This document shows, piece after piece, positions 12,501-22,700 of a stretch of 64,000 nucleotides of DNA. Made by a program: the position numbers and the translations under genes. Source of the stretch: Paratinospora sagittata. Lineage: Eukaryota > Streptophyta > Magnoliopsida > Ranunculales > Menispermaceae. Numbering within the stretch: the stretch's first letter is position 1; the number at the start of each line of letters is the position of its first letter. Location of the stretch: contig CM069600.1 of NCBI GenBank assembly GCA_035771175.1, forward strand, positions 897,501 through 961,500, written 5' to 3'. The notes beneath the pieces were generated by a model that saw only the letters and a program-made list of their open reading frames with translations, ran no database searches and was not told where the DNA came from.

Positions 12501-15500
12501 TTCTTGAAACACCAAACCAAATTTCCATTGAGTAGTTGATTCTAATTGACGACATTTTGATCAAGATCAAAGCATCCACTAGTGTGATGATCAAAATCGA
12601 AAACTGGAGCTTCCCACATTTGATGGGGGCAATCCAGACGGGTGGTTGTATCGTGCAGAACGATATTTCTCTATGAATAAGATGACGGATGGCGAAAAAT
12701 TGGAGGCGGCGGCAGTGTGCATGGAAGGTGAAGCTCTTGCTTGGCTACAATTGGAAGAGGGCCGCCAGGTGATTCGCCATTGGGTGGAGTTATAGGAGAT
12801 GTTATTAGATCGTTTCTAATCTTCACAAGAAGGAAACCTTTATAAGAAATTTCTAGCAATTCATCAAGAAGGATCGGTGCGAGATTTTCAGCGTCGATTT
12901 GAGGAACTCGCAGCTCCCTTATCAGGGTTGTACAACCATATCTTGGAGAGTAGCTTTATCAATGGTTTGGATCAAAAATTCGAGTGGAGGTACGTCTTCT
13001 CAAACCCAAGAGATTGTCTCAGATTATGGAAACTATTCAAAGAATCGAGGATAAAAATAACGCCTTATTTCCTTCTTCTGGTTTGATTCCGAGATACAAG
13101 CATCTTCCTCATGGATCAGGGTCTACAAATCCTAGTTCTCCATGACTTCCTTCTACATTGTCTGTGAATAGTATGACCGTGTTTCCAACTACTATTGATA
13201 GATCTAGATATGGCCACCATGTGGGTTCCCAATTTAAGCGGTTGACAGAATCTAAGTTGCAGCAACGTCAAGAATGGGGTCTTTGTTTCTGTTGTGAGGA
13301 GAAGTTCGCACCAAGTCACTGGTGCAAGAAAAAGGAACTACAGGTCTTGATTGTAGATGATGACTCAAGTGATGACGGCGAGAACGAGAATGGGCAATCT
13401 ACCATGGAAGACGATTAGATTGTGGAGGTTACTTTGAATTCGGTAGTTGGCTTAACATCTCCATGGAAAATGAAACTCAAGGTTTCCATTGGCAAGCAAG
13501 CTGTGGTGGTGTTGATAGACAGTGGCTCTACCCACAACTTCATCTCTAATTCACTGGTGCAGAGTTTGGGGCTTCCTTTGACGACAATTGTTGGGTATGG
13601 TGTGGTGATGGGCACGGAAGTAACTATGCGAGACGAAGGTGCGTGCAAAGGGGTTCAGTTATCTCTATCAACGCTAGAGATTGTGAAAGATTTCTTGCCA
13701 TTGGCTTTAGGAAGCTCTAACATTATTTTGGGCATGCAATGGCTTTCAACTCTCGGGAACACCACCATCAATTGGACGACACTCACCATGAACTTCATTG
13801 TGTGCTAGACGTAACTTACACTACAAGGAGATCCTAGTTTGAGCCGCTTGATGGTTTCGCTCAAGACATTGATGTGCACTATACAACACGAAGACGAAGG
13901 CATTTAATTGGAATTGAATACAATGGCTTTATCGGAACCTCCGATAAGTACTATGATTATCATTCCTACTATTATTTAGGATTTGTTGCATGAGTTTGAG
14001 GATGTTTTTCACTTGCCCGATGGTCTATCTCCAGCTCAGTCTTGTGACCATGCCATTATCCTCAAGTCTGGCGTGTCCTCTATCAATGTGTGTCTTTACC
14101 GATATCCACAATCTCAAAAAGATGAGATTGAGCATTTGGTACACGAGATGCTAGATGTGTGGATTATACAACCAAGTGTTAGTCCATTCTCTAGCCCAAT
14201 TTTATTAGTCAAGAAAAAAGATAGGAGTTGGAGATTTTGTGTGGATCACTGCGCCCTTAATCGCAAGACTGCGGTGGACAAGTTACCCATTCCAATGATT
14301 GATGAGCTTGTGGATGAATTTCATGGAGCTAGCATTTTAACGAAGCTGGATTTGAACTCCGGATATCATCAAATTCAAGTCAAACCATCTAATGTGTCGA
14401 AGATCGCCTTCTGCACGCACCACGGCCATTATGAATTTTTGCTAATGCCTTTTGGGTTAAGTAATGCCTCTGCTACTTTTCAAGCTTTGATGAATGATGT
14501 TTTTAAACTATCTTCGGAAGCTCGTTCTGCTTTTTTTCAACGATATCCTAATGTATAGTACTACCATGGAGTCTCACTTGAGTCGTCTACAGATTGTGTT
14601 GAACGAGTTGCGTCATCATCAACTTTTTGTGAACCAGAAGAAGTGCAATTTGGGTAACCTACGGTTGAGTATTTGGGCCATATTGTCTCAACTGAAGGTG
14701 TTGCAGCTAATCGGTCCAAGATTGATGCCGCAGCCCAAAAATCTCAAGGAATTAAGGGGTTTCTTGGGTCTCACCGGGTATTATCACAAGTTTGTTAAAG
14801 GCTATAGCCAAATTGCTTGGCCTCTTACTGAGCAGCTAAAGAAAGATAGCTTCGGGTGGAATGCATTGGTCGAGGCCGCTTTTAATCAATTAAAGGATGC
14901 CATGGTTTCTATTCTTGTTCTTGCTCTTCCAAAATTTTCAAACCTTTCTTCATTGATACGGACAATTCGGGTTTGGTTTAGGAGCGGCTCTAATGCAAGA
15001 TCAGCGTCCCATAGCATTTTTAGTCGCGTTTTATCGCCTAGAGAACGTCTGAAATTAGTTTATGAGCGAGAATTGAAGGCGGTTCAAAAGTGGCGTCCAT
15101 ACCTTCTTGTAGGGGTGAAATCGGGTCGGGTCAGGTTTCGGCCCAATAGCCCACTCGACCTCCCCTTTTTGGGGGGTCCAACCCGACCGACTTAACGGCT
15201 AGTCGGGTCGGGCAGGTTGGGCCTCCCACCATTTCAGCCCAAAATTTAAAAAAAAAAATAATTCTAAACATAAAAAAGAAGAAAAACTTAAATAAAACAT
15301 TAAGTCACAAAAATGAAATCACAGCAAATCTCAAAACATAAAAATAAAAAAAAATAAAAATTAAAGTAAATCAAAGAAAAAAAATTAAAGTAATAAAACA
15401 AATCAAAAAACTGAATAGAAATGGAGCCTCTCCCAAAAGGCTTGTGTGAAAGTGAGGTGGGAGGGGAAGGGATTTTATAGGGAAGAGCTCACCCCCTCCC

Positions 15501-18500
15501 CCAAACTTTGTGCAACAAGAGGGGGAAGGGGCTTCTCCCCCTCCCTTTTTCAAGTCCCACATTGGAACTTTTGGAGGAGGGAGTGAACTCTCCCCATATA
15601 AAACCCCCTCCCCTCCTATATCCTCCATTCCCTTCCCCAACCGACCCTCCCCCACAAGATTCCATTTTCTTTCACCTTACTCAATGGCTCAAAGGCATTT
15701 ATATTATAAAAATTTCCCACCCTCCCTTTGAAGTCATATTCCATACTTATTGATATATAGAGCTATTTAAAATTTTAAATTATTTAATAAGTCTTAAAGT
15801 GACCACAAAAATAATTATCTATTTAGCATCTTCATAAGTGTGGGTGATATTGATTAATTTTGACTCATCTCACAATAATATAATTAAAGTTGGGTGTAAC
15901 ATTTGTGTTAAAATTAGTCAATTCTTTTTTCTTTTGAAAAGAAAATTAGTCTATTCTTATAAAATATTAGTCTCTACTTGCATTTATAAAATCTTTTAAG
16001 TGACCACTATAACATTTTTTACAAGGCATTGACAACTATGACATTGATTAGTTTTTACTCATATCACAATAATATAATTAAAGTTAGGTATAATACGTGT
16101 TAAAATTAGTTTATTCTTACCAAAAACTAGTCTATACTTGCATTCACATAATCTTTCAAGTGACCACTATGACATTAATTAGTTTTGACTCATGGCTCAA
16201 TAATATAATTAAAGTTGGGTATGATATATTTGTCAAAATTAGTCAAAAAAGGGTTTAATACTATTTCTTTCTATAAAAATCTTGATAACTTACAAGGCAA
16301 AGTTTGATTATGAATGTATAAGAAGCAACATATACTAGACACATGTAATAATATTGTTGATAATATAATTTTCAAAATTAAAAGTAATACTAAAAATATA
16401 ATTAGAGATAATATAATAATTTCAAATGTGATCATTTTCAATAATATAATAACTAAGAGATGAAAAACAAAAGGAATTTATGGGTAATAAGCACCTCATC
16501 GCCAATGGAGGATTTATTTTCATGTTTGGATTCAAACTCTATCAAGTATATATATTAATGTAACAATGTTTTAATCCATTACCTTATTTTTGGAGTTATA
16601 TAACTGGTAATAGGGAAAAATGAAAATAATTTATGATAATACGGAATCTAACTTTTAATGTAATATCATCTCAAAAATTTATGTATTTCTTCTTTTTTAT
16701 TTAGTTTGAATTTTATTTTTAATTAGTCTATAATAAAGTGTTCGCGATTTACTATTCAATACTTAACTAAACTTCTTTGGTAAATAACTAAATATCTGTG
16801 GTAAACTAAATATTCTCCCCTTATAATTAAATATATTATAAATAAAGTAATTAATAATCAATGTTTTTAAACTACAAAATTATATAAATACATTTTCTTA
16901 AAAAAAATTACAAATATTACCCATCTTATAATTAGATGTCTCACCCCATGTTACAATAATTTAATATTTGCTCAAATACATTAACTATGGTTTATATTTA
17001 ATTGGTGCTCAAATACATTAACCAGTTGATGAACAATTGATACAATTACAGGATCAAGTTTTGCAACACCCTCAACAATTTCTAGGTTATGCTATCTCTA
17101 ATGGGTTGTTGTTATATCATGGTCGATTGGTTTTGCCCCGCAGCTCTTATTTTATTCCTACTCTACTCCATGAGTTTCATGCTTCGGCAATCTGGGGCCA
17201 TTCTGGTGAGTTTAAAACATACAAAAGATTGGCAGCTGAGTGGTTTTGATCGGGTATGCGTCGATCAGTTCGCGAGTATGTGGCTCAATGTGATGTGTGT
17301 CAACGTAATAAGTCTATGGCCATGCCCTCTGTTGGGTTCCTTCAGCCCCTTCCTGCGCCGGATCAAGTTTGGGATGATACCACAATGGATTTCGAGGAAG
17401 GACTTCTTCACTCGGATGGGTTCGACGCTATCCTTGATGTGGTGGATCGCTTAACTAAATATGTTCATTTCATCAATCTTCGGCATCCATTTACAGCTCC
17501 TATGGTGGCAGCCATTTTTCACTAAAGAGGTGGTCCGTTTACATGGAATTCCCCGTTCTATTATTTTCAACCATGATAAGGTTTTTTTTAGCTCATTTTG
17601 GGTTGAGTTGTTCCGCCTTCAAGGTACAAGTCTCAAGCATAGCACGGCTTATCATCCGCAAACGGATGGACAATCGGAGGTGGTGAACCGTAGTTTAGAA
17701 GCTTATTTGCGTTATTTTGTTTCCAATCGGCCTAAACTTTGGTATTGTTGGCTTCATTGAGCAGAGTATTGGTAAAATACTTCGTTTCACACTGCTGCAC
17801 ATATGACACCTTTCCTTGCTTTGTATGATCGTTCTCCTCCTCCATTAGTTCATTATAGTCAAGACTCTATTGTCGTGTCTGCTGTGGATCAGCATCTTCG
17901 TGAAGGCAATGCACTATTATCTGACCTTAAGGCTCATCTTCATCTTGCACAGCAACATATGAAGTCTCAAGCTGGTGGCAAGCATTGAGATCTTCAATTT
18001 GTGCCAGGAGAGTATGTATACTTGAAGCTCTATCCTTATAGACAGCGTTTTTTGGCTCGTAGCCGCAATGAAAAGTTAGCTCCTCGTGATTATGGGCCCT
18101 ATCAGATCATGGAAAAGATAGGGGTTGTCCCAAATCGCCTTCGTTTGCTTGAAACTTCATCTTTACATACGGTGTTTCATGAGTCCCAACTTTGACGGGT
18201 CATTGGTTCGTCACATATATCGTGGCCTTTACCTCCTCAACTTCAAGATCAACTTGAATTGCAAGTTGTTCCTGAAGCCGTTATTGGGTGTGTCCCCATT
18301 CTTCGACGACCTTGGCTGTTAATTCTGATGTGTTGATTCGTTGGCGTGGTCTTCTAGTTCGGATGCTACATGGGAATCCATGCGATTCAATTCCAATTTC
18401 CAAATTTTTCACTTGAGGACAAGGTGAAACTTTGTAGGGGGTGGGGGGTGGTATTGATAAACCTCCAGTGCGTTTTACCTATGTTAGGCAGAGGAAAGTC

Positions 18501-20489
18501 AAGCAAGCTAAGGAGGAGTGATCGAGGTTGTTGTTTGTTGTGGTATGTGGCATTATTGGGTATCTAGAATTGTATCAGATTGTATGCGTTATGGTTGGGT
18601 GTTTGAACTATATCAAGTGGCGGTGTTGGAACAGGGGTGAATTGGGAATTTGAGTTGTAATAGTAGTGGAGGGTTATAAATAGTGGAGTGCACTATAAAG
18701 GGCATTCTTTTGTACAAAAGGAAGAAATGAATTGTACGGAGTGATCCAGAGCACTTAAATTCTCTATTGATAATTATAGAATATTACTTACATTGTTTCA
18801 TTCAAGAAAATCATAGCACTATGTGCAGTTGGTAGAGAAGTGGCTTTGAAACCCAAAGGTTTCAGGTTCAACTCGTCATTGTTTCACCCTAGGGGTTGAA
18901 CGGGATTAATGGGTCAGGAACCGGCCTGATACCTCCCCGAGAGTGCGGTATGGACCGTATGGTGATGGAGCTGGTTATACAACTAACTACTAACATTGTT
19001 TCTTCTCCAAAAAACAAAATCATAGCACTATACCATTCTTTTATCAAGATACCTAACAACATTGTTTCAAGAAAATCCAGTTCATATCATTGTCCAAATT
19101 CAATCCATCTTCTCAGTAACGCGAGATCATATTGAAGCACAATATTGCTCGAGATCAAATAGCTTCCATACCAATTATTTTTCATAGTTAAACAATCTTG
19201 GGTACACCAAAACGTACGTACTACCTAGGACAAAACTCATTAGAAAATAGATAATATTTTAGTTGGATGTTCTCTTCACTCAAACCTAGTACTCACAAAG
19301 CTAATTATCCTTCTTCAAGCTCCTCCTACGATTGTGCATATAACGTTTCGAACTACTAAGCAGATATCGGGCTTAAGCTTCATTTTAATTTCGATTCATC
19401 AGCAAACAAAATCGTAGGTGTATGCAATGTTCAGAAATCTAATCCAGCAAAATCACAAATTCCTCCACCAAACCTAATTCAGAAAACCTCAAAAACAAAA
19501 ATGGTTGCCATAAAAGAAAGAGTGAATCAACAACCTGAGCAATTCCAGAAGGAATTTTGAGAAGATTTTCTAGAGATTCCGCACGGAGGCATTCCATCCA
19601 TTCCTTATCAACTGTTTCCCATAATCTATCCTGCATTAGAAAGAAAAACATTAAATATGCACAAATAATCAAACAATACATGAAATCAAAAAAAATTAAA
19701 AATTTTAAAAAAAAAATCGCAGAAATCAGGATTTGACGTGACGGAGCAGATGTAGAAATAACCTTGTAGAAGTAAACGACGTGAAAAAAACAATAAATAA
19801 ATAAATAAAATCGTCGAAATCAGGATTTGGCGTATGGAATAACAAAATATGGAGAAGATGAAGAAATCACCTTGTAGAAATTATAAAATATATATATATA
19901 ATAAATCGTCGAAATCAAGATTTTGTGTATGGAATAACAAAAGATGCTGAAGATGTAGAAATCACCTTATAGAAATTAACGACGTGAAAAAAATAAATAA
20001 ATAATCGTCGAAATCAGGATTTGGCGTGTGGATTAACAAAAGATGGAGAAGATGTAGAAATCACCTTGTAGAAATTAACGACATGAAATATATATATATA
20101 TATATTAAAAATCGTCGAAATCAGGATTTAGCGTATGGAATAACAAAAGATTGAGAAGATGGAGAAATCACCTTGTAGAAATTAAAAATATATATAAAAA
20201 AATCGTCGAAATCAGGATTTGGCGTATGGAATAACAAAAGATGGAGAAGATGTAGAAACAACCTTGAAAAATTAAAGGCATACATAAAAAAGAATCGTCG
20301 AAATCAGGATTTGGCGTGTGGAATAACAAAAGATTGTTGAAGATGTAGAAATCTAATGACCTTGTAGAAATTAACGACGTGAGCGTCCATGAGATGCTTG
20401 TAAGGCCTGAGGAAATCGACAATGGCGTTGATCCATTCTACGGTTTCAGCGGCTGTCTTGCAGGAGTATCTTCTGCGTTCGCTGGCCAT
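431..20489 (-). CDS. METTL25/RRNAD1-like methyltransferase gene, five N-terminal exons (partial at left edge)
   Basis: Five exons on the minus strand, all with GT-AG introns and codon-boundary junctions, give one frame of 155 residues: 20361-20489, 19535-19630, 11013-11096, 10259-10333 and 431-511. The order of motifs fits plant METTL25/RRNAD1-like proteins: a helical start ([13 protein letters not shown]), [43 protein letters not shown], and finally IIDVGAGQ, the start of the SAM-binding motif I. The catalytic half lies beyond position 1. The family is predicted to use S-adenosylmethionine; the plant substrate is not known to me. Introns 2 (8.4 kb) and 4 (9.7 kb) are enlarged by transposons. 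Every visible exon is intact, so the gene may still work if the introns are removed. The family name comes from remembered motifs, not a search. Confidence 0.72.
780..1150. repeat. LTR-like repeat, copy A (partner at 9720-10090)
   Basis: This shares a long diverged match with 9720-10090 in the same orientation, including tgtaatagggttttag-like and gattagag-like blocks and a central TATA-like cctataaaa. It looks like an old LTR. Exact ends and target duplication could not be fixed. Confidence 0.4.
1235..1530 (+). mobile_element. 3' remnant of an L1-type LINE
   Basis: A short plus-strand frame contains [13 protein letters not shown], the conserved C-terminal signature of plant L1 ORF2 (compare LWLERNDRVF at 45.9 kb). 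A 3' UTR-like tail and a T-rich run near 1498-1509 follow. Everything upstream is lost. The call rests on that motif. Confidence 0.5.
1744..2556. mobile_element. Non-autonomous hAT element
   Basis: The ends are imperfect inverted repeats, taggggtggcaa at the left and ttgccacccct-a at the right. The element is flanked by an exact 8-bp duplication, gagaaaac, at 1736-1743 and 2557-2564. Both the 8-bp duplication and the terminal sequence are typical of plant hAT elements. No transposase is visible. The middle (about 2028-2382) looks like a second insertion: it carries the aacgtggttcggc and cctacgtccacggg blocks common in plant repeats and is bordered by similar agtctcaacaca / agtctcagcaca strings. 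Confidence 0.8.
2814..6400 (-). pseudogene. LINE ORF2: endonuclease, reverse transcriptase, zinc-binding end
   Basis: Broken into several frames. Endonuclease: [11 protein letters not shown] near 6020-6060 and TSDHRPVLF near 5800, the GDFN and SDH signatures of APE-type enzymes. Reverse transcriptase: [17 protein letters not shown] in 5636-4920, then [13 protein letters not shown] and a damaged catalytic motif (NADDTLF) in 4635-3859. The C-terminal part has the plant L1 zinc-binding signature CCVLCFQ...HLFLHC and [13 protein letters not shown]. No single frame could make an active protein. Confidence 0.8.
7530..7600. repeat. 21-bp tandem repeat inside LINE ORF1
   Basis: About three copies of a 21-bp unit (ttcaagacaatcacgtgatcg). 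The unit length is a multiple of three, so the minus-strand ORF1 frame carries a repeated heptapeptide, NDHVIVL, without a frameshift. Confidence 0.85.
7876..8622 (-). pseudogene. LINE ORF1, DUF4283-like segment
   Basis: 248 codons remain open. The N-terminal part ([18 protein letters not shown], then [20 protein letters not shown] and an IHDDT-containing segment) matches the DUF4283 layout seen in plant L1 ORF1 proteins, thought to bind nucleic acid. A basic segment follows. The frame then breaks; further ORF1 pieces continue toward 6458. Confidence 0.6.
9720..10090. repeat. LTR-like repeat, copy B (partner at 780-1150)
   Basis: Diverged direct-orientation match to copy A, including attcttcacatt, ccataaataatttgtaatag and a T/C-rich end. 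With copy A it brackets 8.6 kb containing the LINE and hAT. The rest of 9201-10258 is intron sequence in which I see no other feature. Confidence 0.4.
10259..10333 (-). CDS. METTL25-like exon 4
   Basis: It has 25 codons, [10 protein letters not shown] to LKKKHE. The acceptor is cttgtag|ATGTTA and the donor is CATGAG|gtaggt. Confidence 0.75.
11013..11096 (-). CDS. METTL25-like exon 3
   Basis: It has 28 codons, [10 protein letters not shown] to EDLQM. The acceptor is ctag|GATTAT and the donor is CAAATG|gtatgc. The gypsy element fills the intron between this exon and exon 2. Confidence 0.75.
11839..12268 (+). repeat. 5' LTR of the gypsy element
   Basis: 430 bp matching 18455-19089 with clear divergence; its first base is mutated (ag for the expected tg). 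The divergence suggests an old insertion. Confidence 0.85.
12560..15117 (+). pseudogene. Gypsy gag-protease-RT-RNase H, broken
   Basis: A gag-like start (tttgatgggggcaatccaga onward; [14 protein letters not shown] type) is split by stops. A zinc-finger-like [15 protein letters not shown] lies in 13158-13418. The protease (13422-13808) has the [10 protein letters not shown] active site. The RT (13983-14558) has [27 protein letters not shown] and [14 protein letters not shown]; the YxDD motif is damaged (FFNDILMYS at about 14500). An RNase H start follows and stops at [12 protein letters not shown], where foreign DNA begins. Confidence 0.85.
15118..17020. mobile_element. Insertion inside the gypsy element, replacing part of RNase H
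   Basis: The gypsy frame breaks at 15117 and resumes near 17030 with integrase. The insert starts taggggtgaaatcgggtcgg, like a hAT end, but no matching right end is seen. At 15420-15700 there is a GC-rich C/T-G/A block with gtcccacattgg and catataaaa, resembling a copia-type LTR fragment. At 15780-16260 three imperfect copies of a roughly 180-bp AT-rich unit (aataatataattaaagttg blocks) occur. The rest is AT-rich with no gene visible. Confidence 0.55.
17030..18420 (+). pseudogene. Gypsy integrase and C-terminal end, broken
   Basis: A zinc-binding H2C2 region ([20 protein letters not shown], then CDVCQRNKS) precedes the integrase core: [19 protein letters not shown] and [19 protein letters not shown]. 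The end ([25 protein letters not shown]) is typical of chromoviruses and runs into a chromodomain-like RWRGL remnant in another frame near 18340. Stops and frameshifts break it at 17247, 17522, 17758 and 18195. Confidence 0.85.
18455..19089 (+). repeat. 3' LTR of the gypsy element, split by a SINE
   Basis: It starts tgataaacctcc directly after the purine tract and ends ttcatatca. Positions 18823-19031 are the SINE plus one copy of its target duplication. Confidence 0.88.
18823..19015 (+). mobile_element. tRNA-derived SINE with 16-bp target duplication
   Basis: 193 bp inserted in the 3' LTR, flanked by an exact 16-bp repeat (aaaatcatagcactat at 18807-18822 and 19016-19031). An A-box-like ttggtagagaagtgg and a B-box-like ggttcaactcg mark an internal Pol III promoter. 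The tail is ctccaaaaaac. It is younger than the gypsy element it interrupts. Confidence 0.82.
19535..19630 (-). CDS. METTL25-like exon 2
   Basis: It has 32 codons from DRLWETVD to SGIAQ. The acceptor is tgcag|GATAGA and the donor is CTCAG|gttg. It joins exon 1 in phase 0. Confidence 0.75.
19740..20359 (-). repeat. Tandem array of the exon 1 / intron 1 junction
   Basis: Six imperfect copies of a 90-108 bp unit lead up to exon 1. Each contains, on the minus strand, a version of the last coding bases of exon 1 (ttaatttctacaag), its GT donor, and intron sequence (atcctgatttcgacgat). Junction copies begin near 19762, 19870, 19964, 20063, 20170 and 20261; the authentic one is at 20360. Unit ends are joined by A/T-rich microsatellites. 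Several copies keep a perfect donor sequence. Confidence 0.85.
20361..20489 (-). CDS. METTL25-like exon 1
   Basis: It starts at ATG 20489 ([15 protein letters not shown]) and has 43 codons ending Phe-Tyr-Lys. The donor is AAG|gtcatt just below 20361. The exon end and donor are copied six more times in the adjacent intron array. Confidence 0.75.
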
Positions 20490-21650
20490 TTCGAAGAACT
20501 ATCGATCGCTGTTGCCGCTTGCGCTCGTTTGAAGAACTGAGAGCGAGCGAAGTGAGTGAACGACAACTACATTGATTTTTAGAAAGTTTATACGTCGGTC
20601 AATTCCCAACCACGGTTCTTAACCAGGGTTAGTAAATGGACCGGTTCCAAACCAAACGGGGCTCGGCCCTCGGGTACCGAAAAAACTCAATGGGTGGGTC
20701 GGAATGATTTAACTTTTAATTGATTGGATTGGGCTGGGTCTGTACTAAATGAGTTTGGGTGATAAGTCGACATTTTTGTAATTCAATCCAATTTAATCGG
20801 CCCTCAACGTAATTATAACCGTCGCCGCATTTAATTTATGATTCGTATATAATTTTATATATTTTAAAATTTTAAAATATAAAAATATATTTAATTAATT
20901 AAAATTTAAAAACATTTTTTAAAAATTTATAAAGAAAATATATTATTTTTAATAAATAATAAAATTATATTTTTTAATTATATTTTAATTTTTAGATCAT
21001 GAATCAAACATAATTTTATATTTTGATGTAAAAATTTTTAACTTATATATAATATTTTATGACATTATAGATGAATGTAAGTAATTAACTATTTACGATC
21101 AAATGTTTAGTTGGTTAGTTAGTTGATGTGGTTTGTATTAAAAACATCTTTTAACTTACATCGTAATTGGTTAGTTACTTAATGTGTATATAAAGCCAAA
21201 AAATAATAGTACGCCACTTTTATCATAATTTTTTTAATTATTTATTATTTTTAATATAAAAACTCTCAAATAAATTTAAATAAAAAACGCCCTTATGAAT
21301 AATTTAACAATAAGACCCTAAAAGGTTTTTTTTTTAAGCAAATATAAGATTTGGTTTTTTTGTAATTTTCAGTTTTTTTCTTTTTTTTATAACCTTTAGC
21401 TATTTTTATTCATGTGCAACACACATATTCCTTAAATAAATAATATTCAATTATATTCAATTAGACTAGTATTATTATAAGTAGCAGTATGTACTATGTA
21501 AAAAAAAACTTACTAATTAAACAAGACAACGAAGCAGTTAAAGCCTGCATCACATCCCATAATATGTGATAAGTATCTCCACATGGTATATTTCAGCCAC
21601 TATGATCTTATAATATTATCTTATTTTAGTACACAACCTACTTAACTATG
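20490..21650. other. Upstream region of the METTL25-like gene; no other gene seen
   Basis: The first 80 bp are probably 5' UTR and promoter. A repeat-like GC-richer block lies at 20580-20800 (aaccagggttagtaaatgg; a transposon end is possible). The rest is very AT-rich with no supported reading frame. Confidence 0.4.
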
Positions 21651-21876
21651 ATGAGTAATTGACTCAGTGGTTACTCGAATTGCGAAATCAACTTATATGA
21701 GGTTTGAAGTTCGAATCCGAAAGAGGTCCTGCACTATTTATGAATAGTGTGGACAAATGATCTAAGTTGCGGTCTAAATGAGATAATATTATGAGTTCAT
21801 AATGACTAAAGTACAACTGCGAGAGTACTCATCACAGACTGTAGGATGTGATAACTTGTACTTATAATTTATAAGA

Positions 21877-22019
21877 ATACGTGTTCAAATCTCGTAATTA
21901 AGTAGGGTGAATGCAACTTTTACGGAATGCTACTCTCATTAAGAGATGGTTAAAATAATTAAATTTTATATTTATAATTTATAAGGGCGTAACTAAGTTC
22001 AACGCTGATTTTGTTAAAT
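21877..22019. repeat. Unoccupied homologue of the pararetrovirus integration site
   Basis: Positions 21877-21945 match 34580-34648, the left flank of the virus, over 69 bp. Positions 21988-22019 match 43395-43426, the right flank, over 32 bp. I see no mismatch in either. The 42 bp between (21946-21987) have no counterpart at the occupied site. A SINE-like stretch with tRNA-like boxes (gactcagtggtta, gttcgaatcc) lies just upstream at about 21655-21840, and another gttcaaatctc lies inside the match. Confidence 0.8.
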
Positions 22020-22324
22020 ACAAGTGGGTGCGCTTTGTTTGGAGCTGCGTGGGGGTGTGTTGTTGAATGACAAAAATAATTGTTTGATGTCATGCGTCAG
22101 AATCCACATCCACGCGCCCTTCCACTTTTTTTATGAACTTGATTGACATGATTACTTAACTTTTATAATAAAATAAAACAATGTGTCACAATTCTCTTAG
22201 ATATTGATGGCAAATTAACATTTTCCCTTATGAAAACCCTGTAGTCATCTCCAGTTGTCAGAACTTCTTTAATTTAATCTTATTTGACAAGAAAAGAAAA
22301 TTGACAACATTAGACTCTCTGACG

Positions 22325-22700
22325 TCAAATTTTATTTGAATTAAATTTCTTATTTGACAAAAGACAAGAAAATCTAGCAGCCAAACGTTTTATTATCATG
22401 GTATTGATAAACTCAACAAATACAGTTTGGATTATGACACCTGACGCAAAATCCCTCAACTCTCGGGATATTATTTGACTTAAACTATTTGCAATAATTA
22501 TTGCATGTTTATCCTTTTCTTGAAACTCAACTAATTGTTGTTGAAAACTATATATTTTAGGATGTTCTTCACATTTGTATGCCGAAAGTTTTTCAACAAA
22601 TAAAGACGCTACACAATTACTGTACAACGGGAAAAATCATCAACACATATCACCCACGAAACTACTAAGGTATCATCATGTCAACTACCTATTATCGACA
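22325..22700. repeat. Dispersed repeat, related to 31.2 kb, 31.9 kb and 33.8 kb
   Basis: Positions 22555-22690 match the inverted sequence of 33780-33900 and the direct sequence at 31145-31230 (aaagtttttcaacaaataaagacg; acgaaactactaaggtatcatc). The minus strand keeps a 100-codon open frame with EEHPKIYS and EFQEKDKH, of which parts recur in the 31.9-kb copy. I do not recognise the protein; it may be chance reading through a repeat. From 22700 to 24180 I see no supported gene. Confidence 0.55.

Larger units (their letters stand above)
11839..19089 (+). mobile_element. Ty3/gypsy LTR retrotransposon with chromodomain-like end, inactive
   Basis: The 5' LTR is 11839-12268 and the 3' LTR is 18455-19089 (about 426 bp once a SINE is removed). 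An exact 5-bp target duplication, ttgtc, lies at 11834-11838 and 19090-19094. A damaged tRNA-Met-type primer site (ttggtactagagc) follows the 5' LTR and a purine-rich tract (gggggtggggggtgg) precedes the 3' LTR. Inside are gag, protease, RT, RNase H, integrase and a C-terminal end with a chromodomain-like LIRW-type remnant. It is antisense to the host gene, in intron 2. Confidence 0.9.

Noticed and set aside
15371..15753. Pro/Gly-rich frames on both strands
   Set aside because: They come from a C/T- and G/A-biased repeat block, not a protein.
19740..20359. CRISPR-like array
   Set aside because: The regularly spaced repeats are a minisatellite derived from the exon-intron junction in a plant nuclear gene; there are no unique spacers of constant length.
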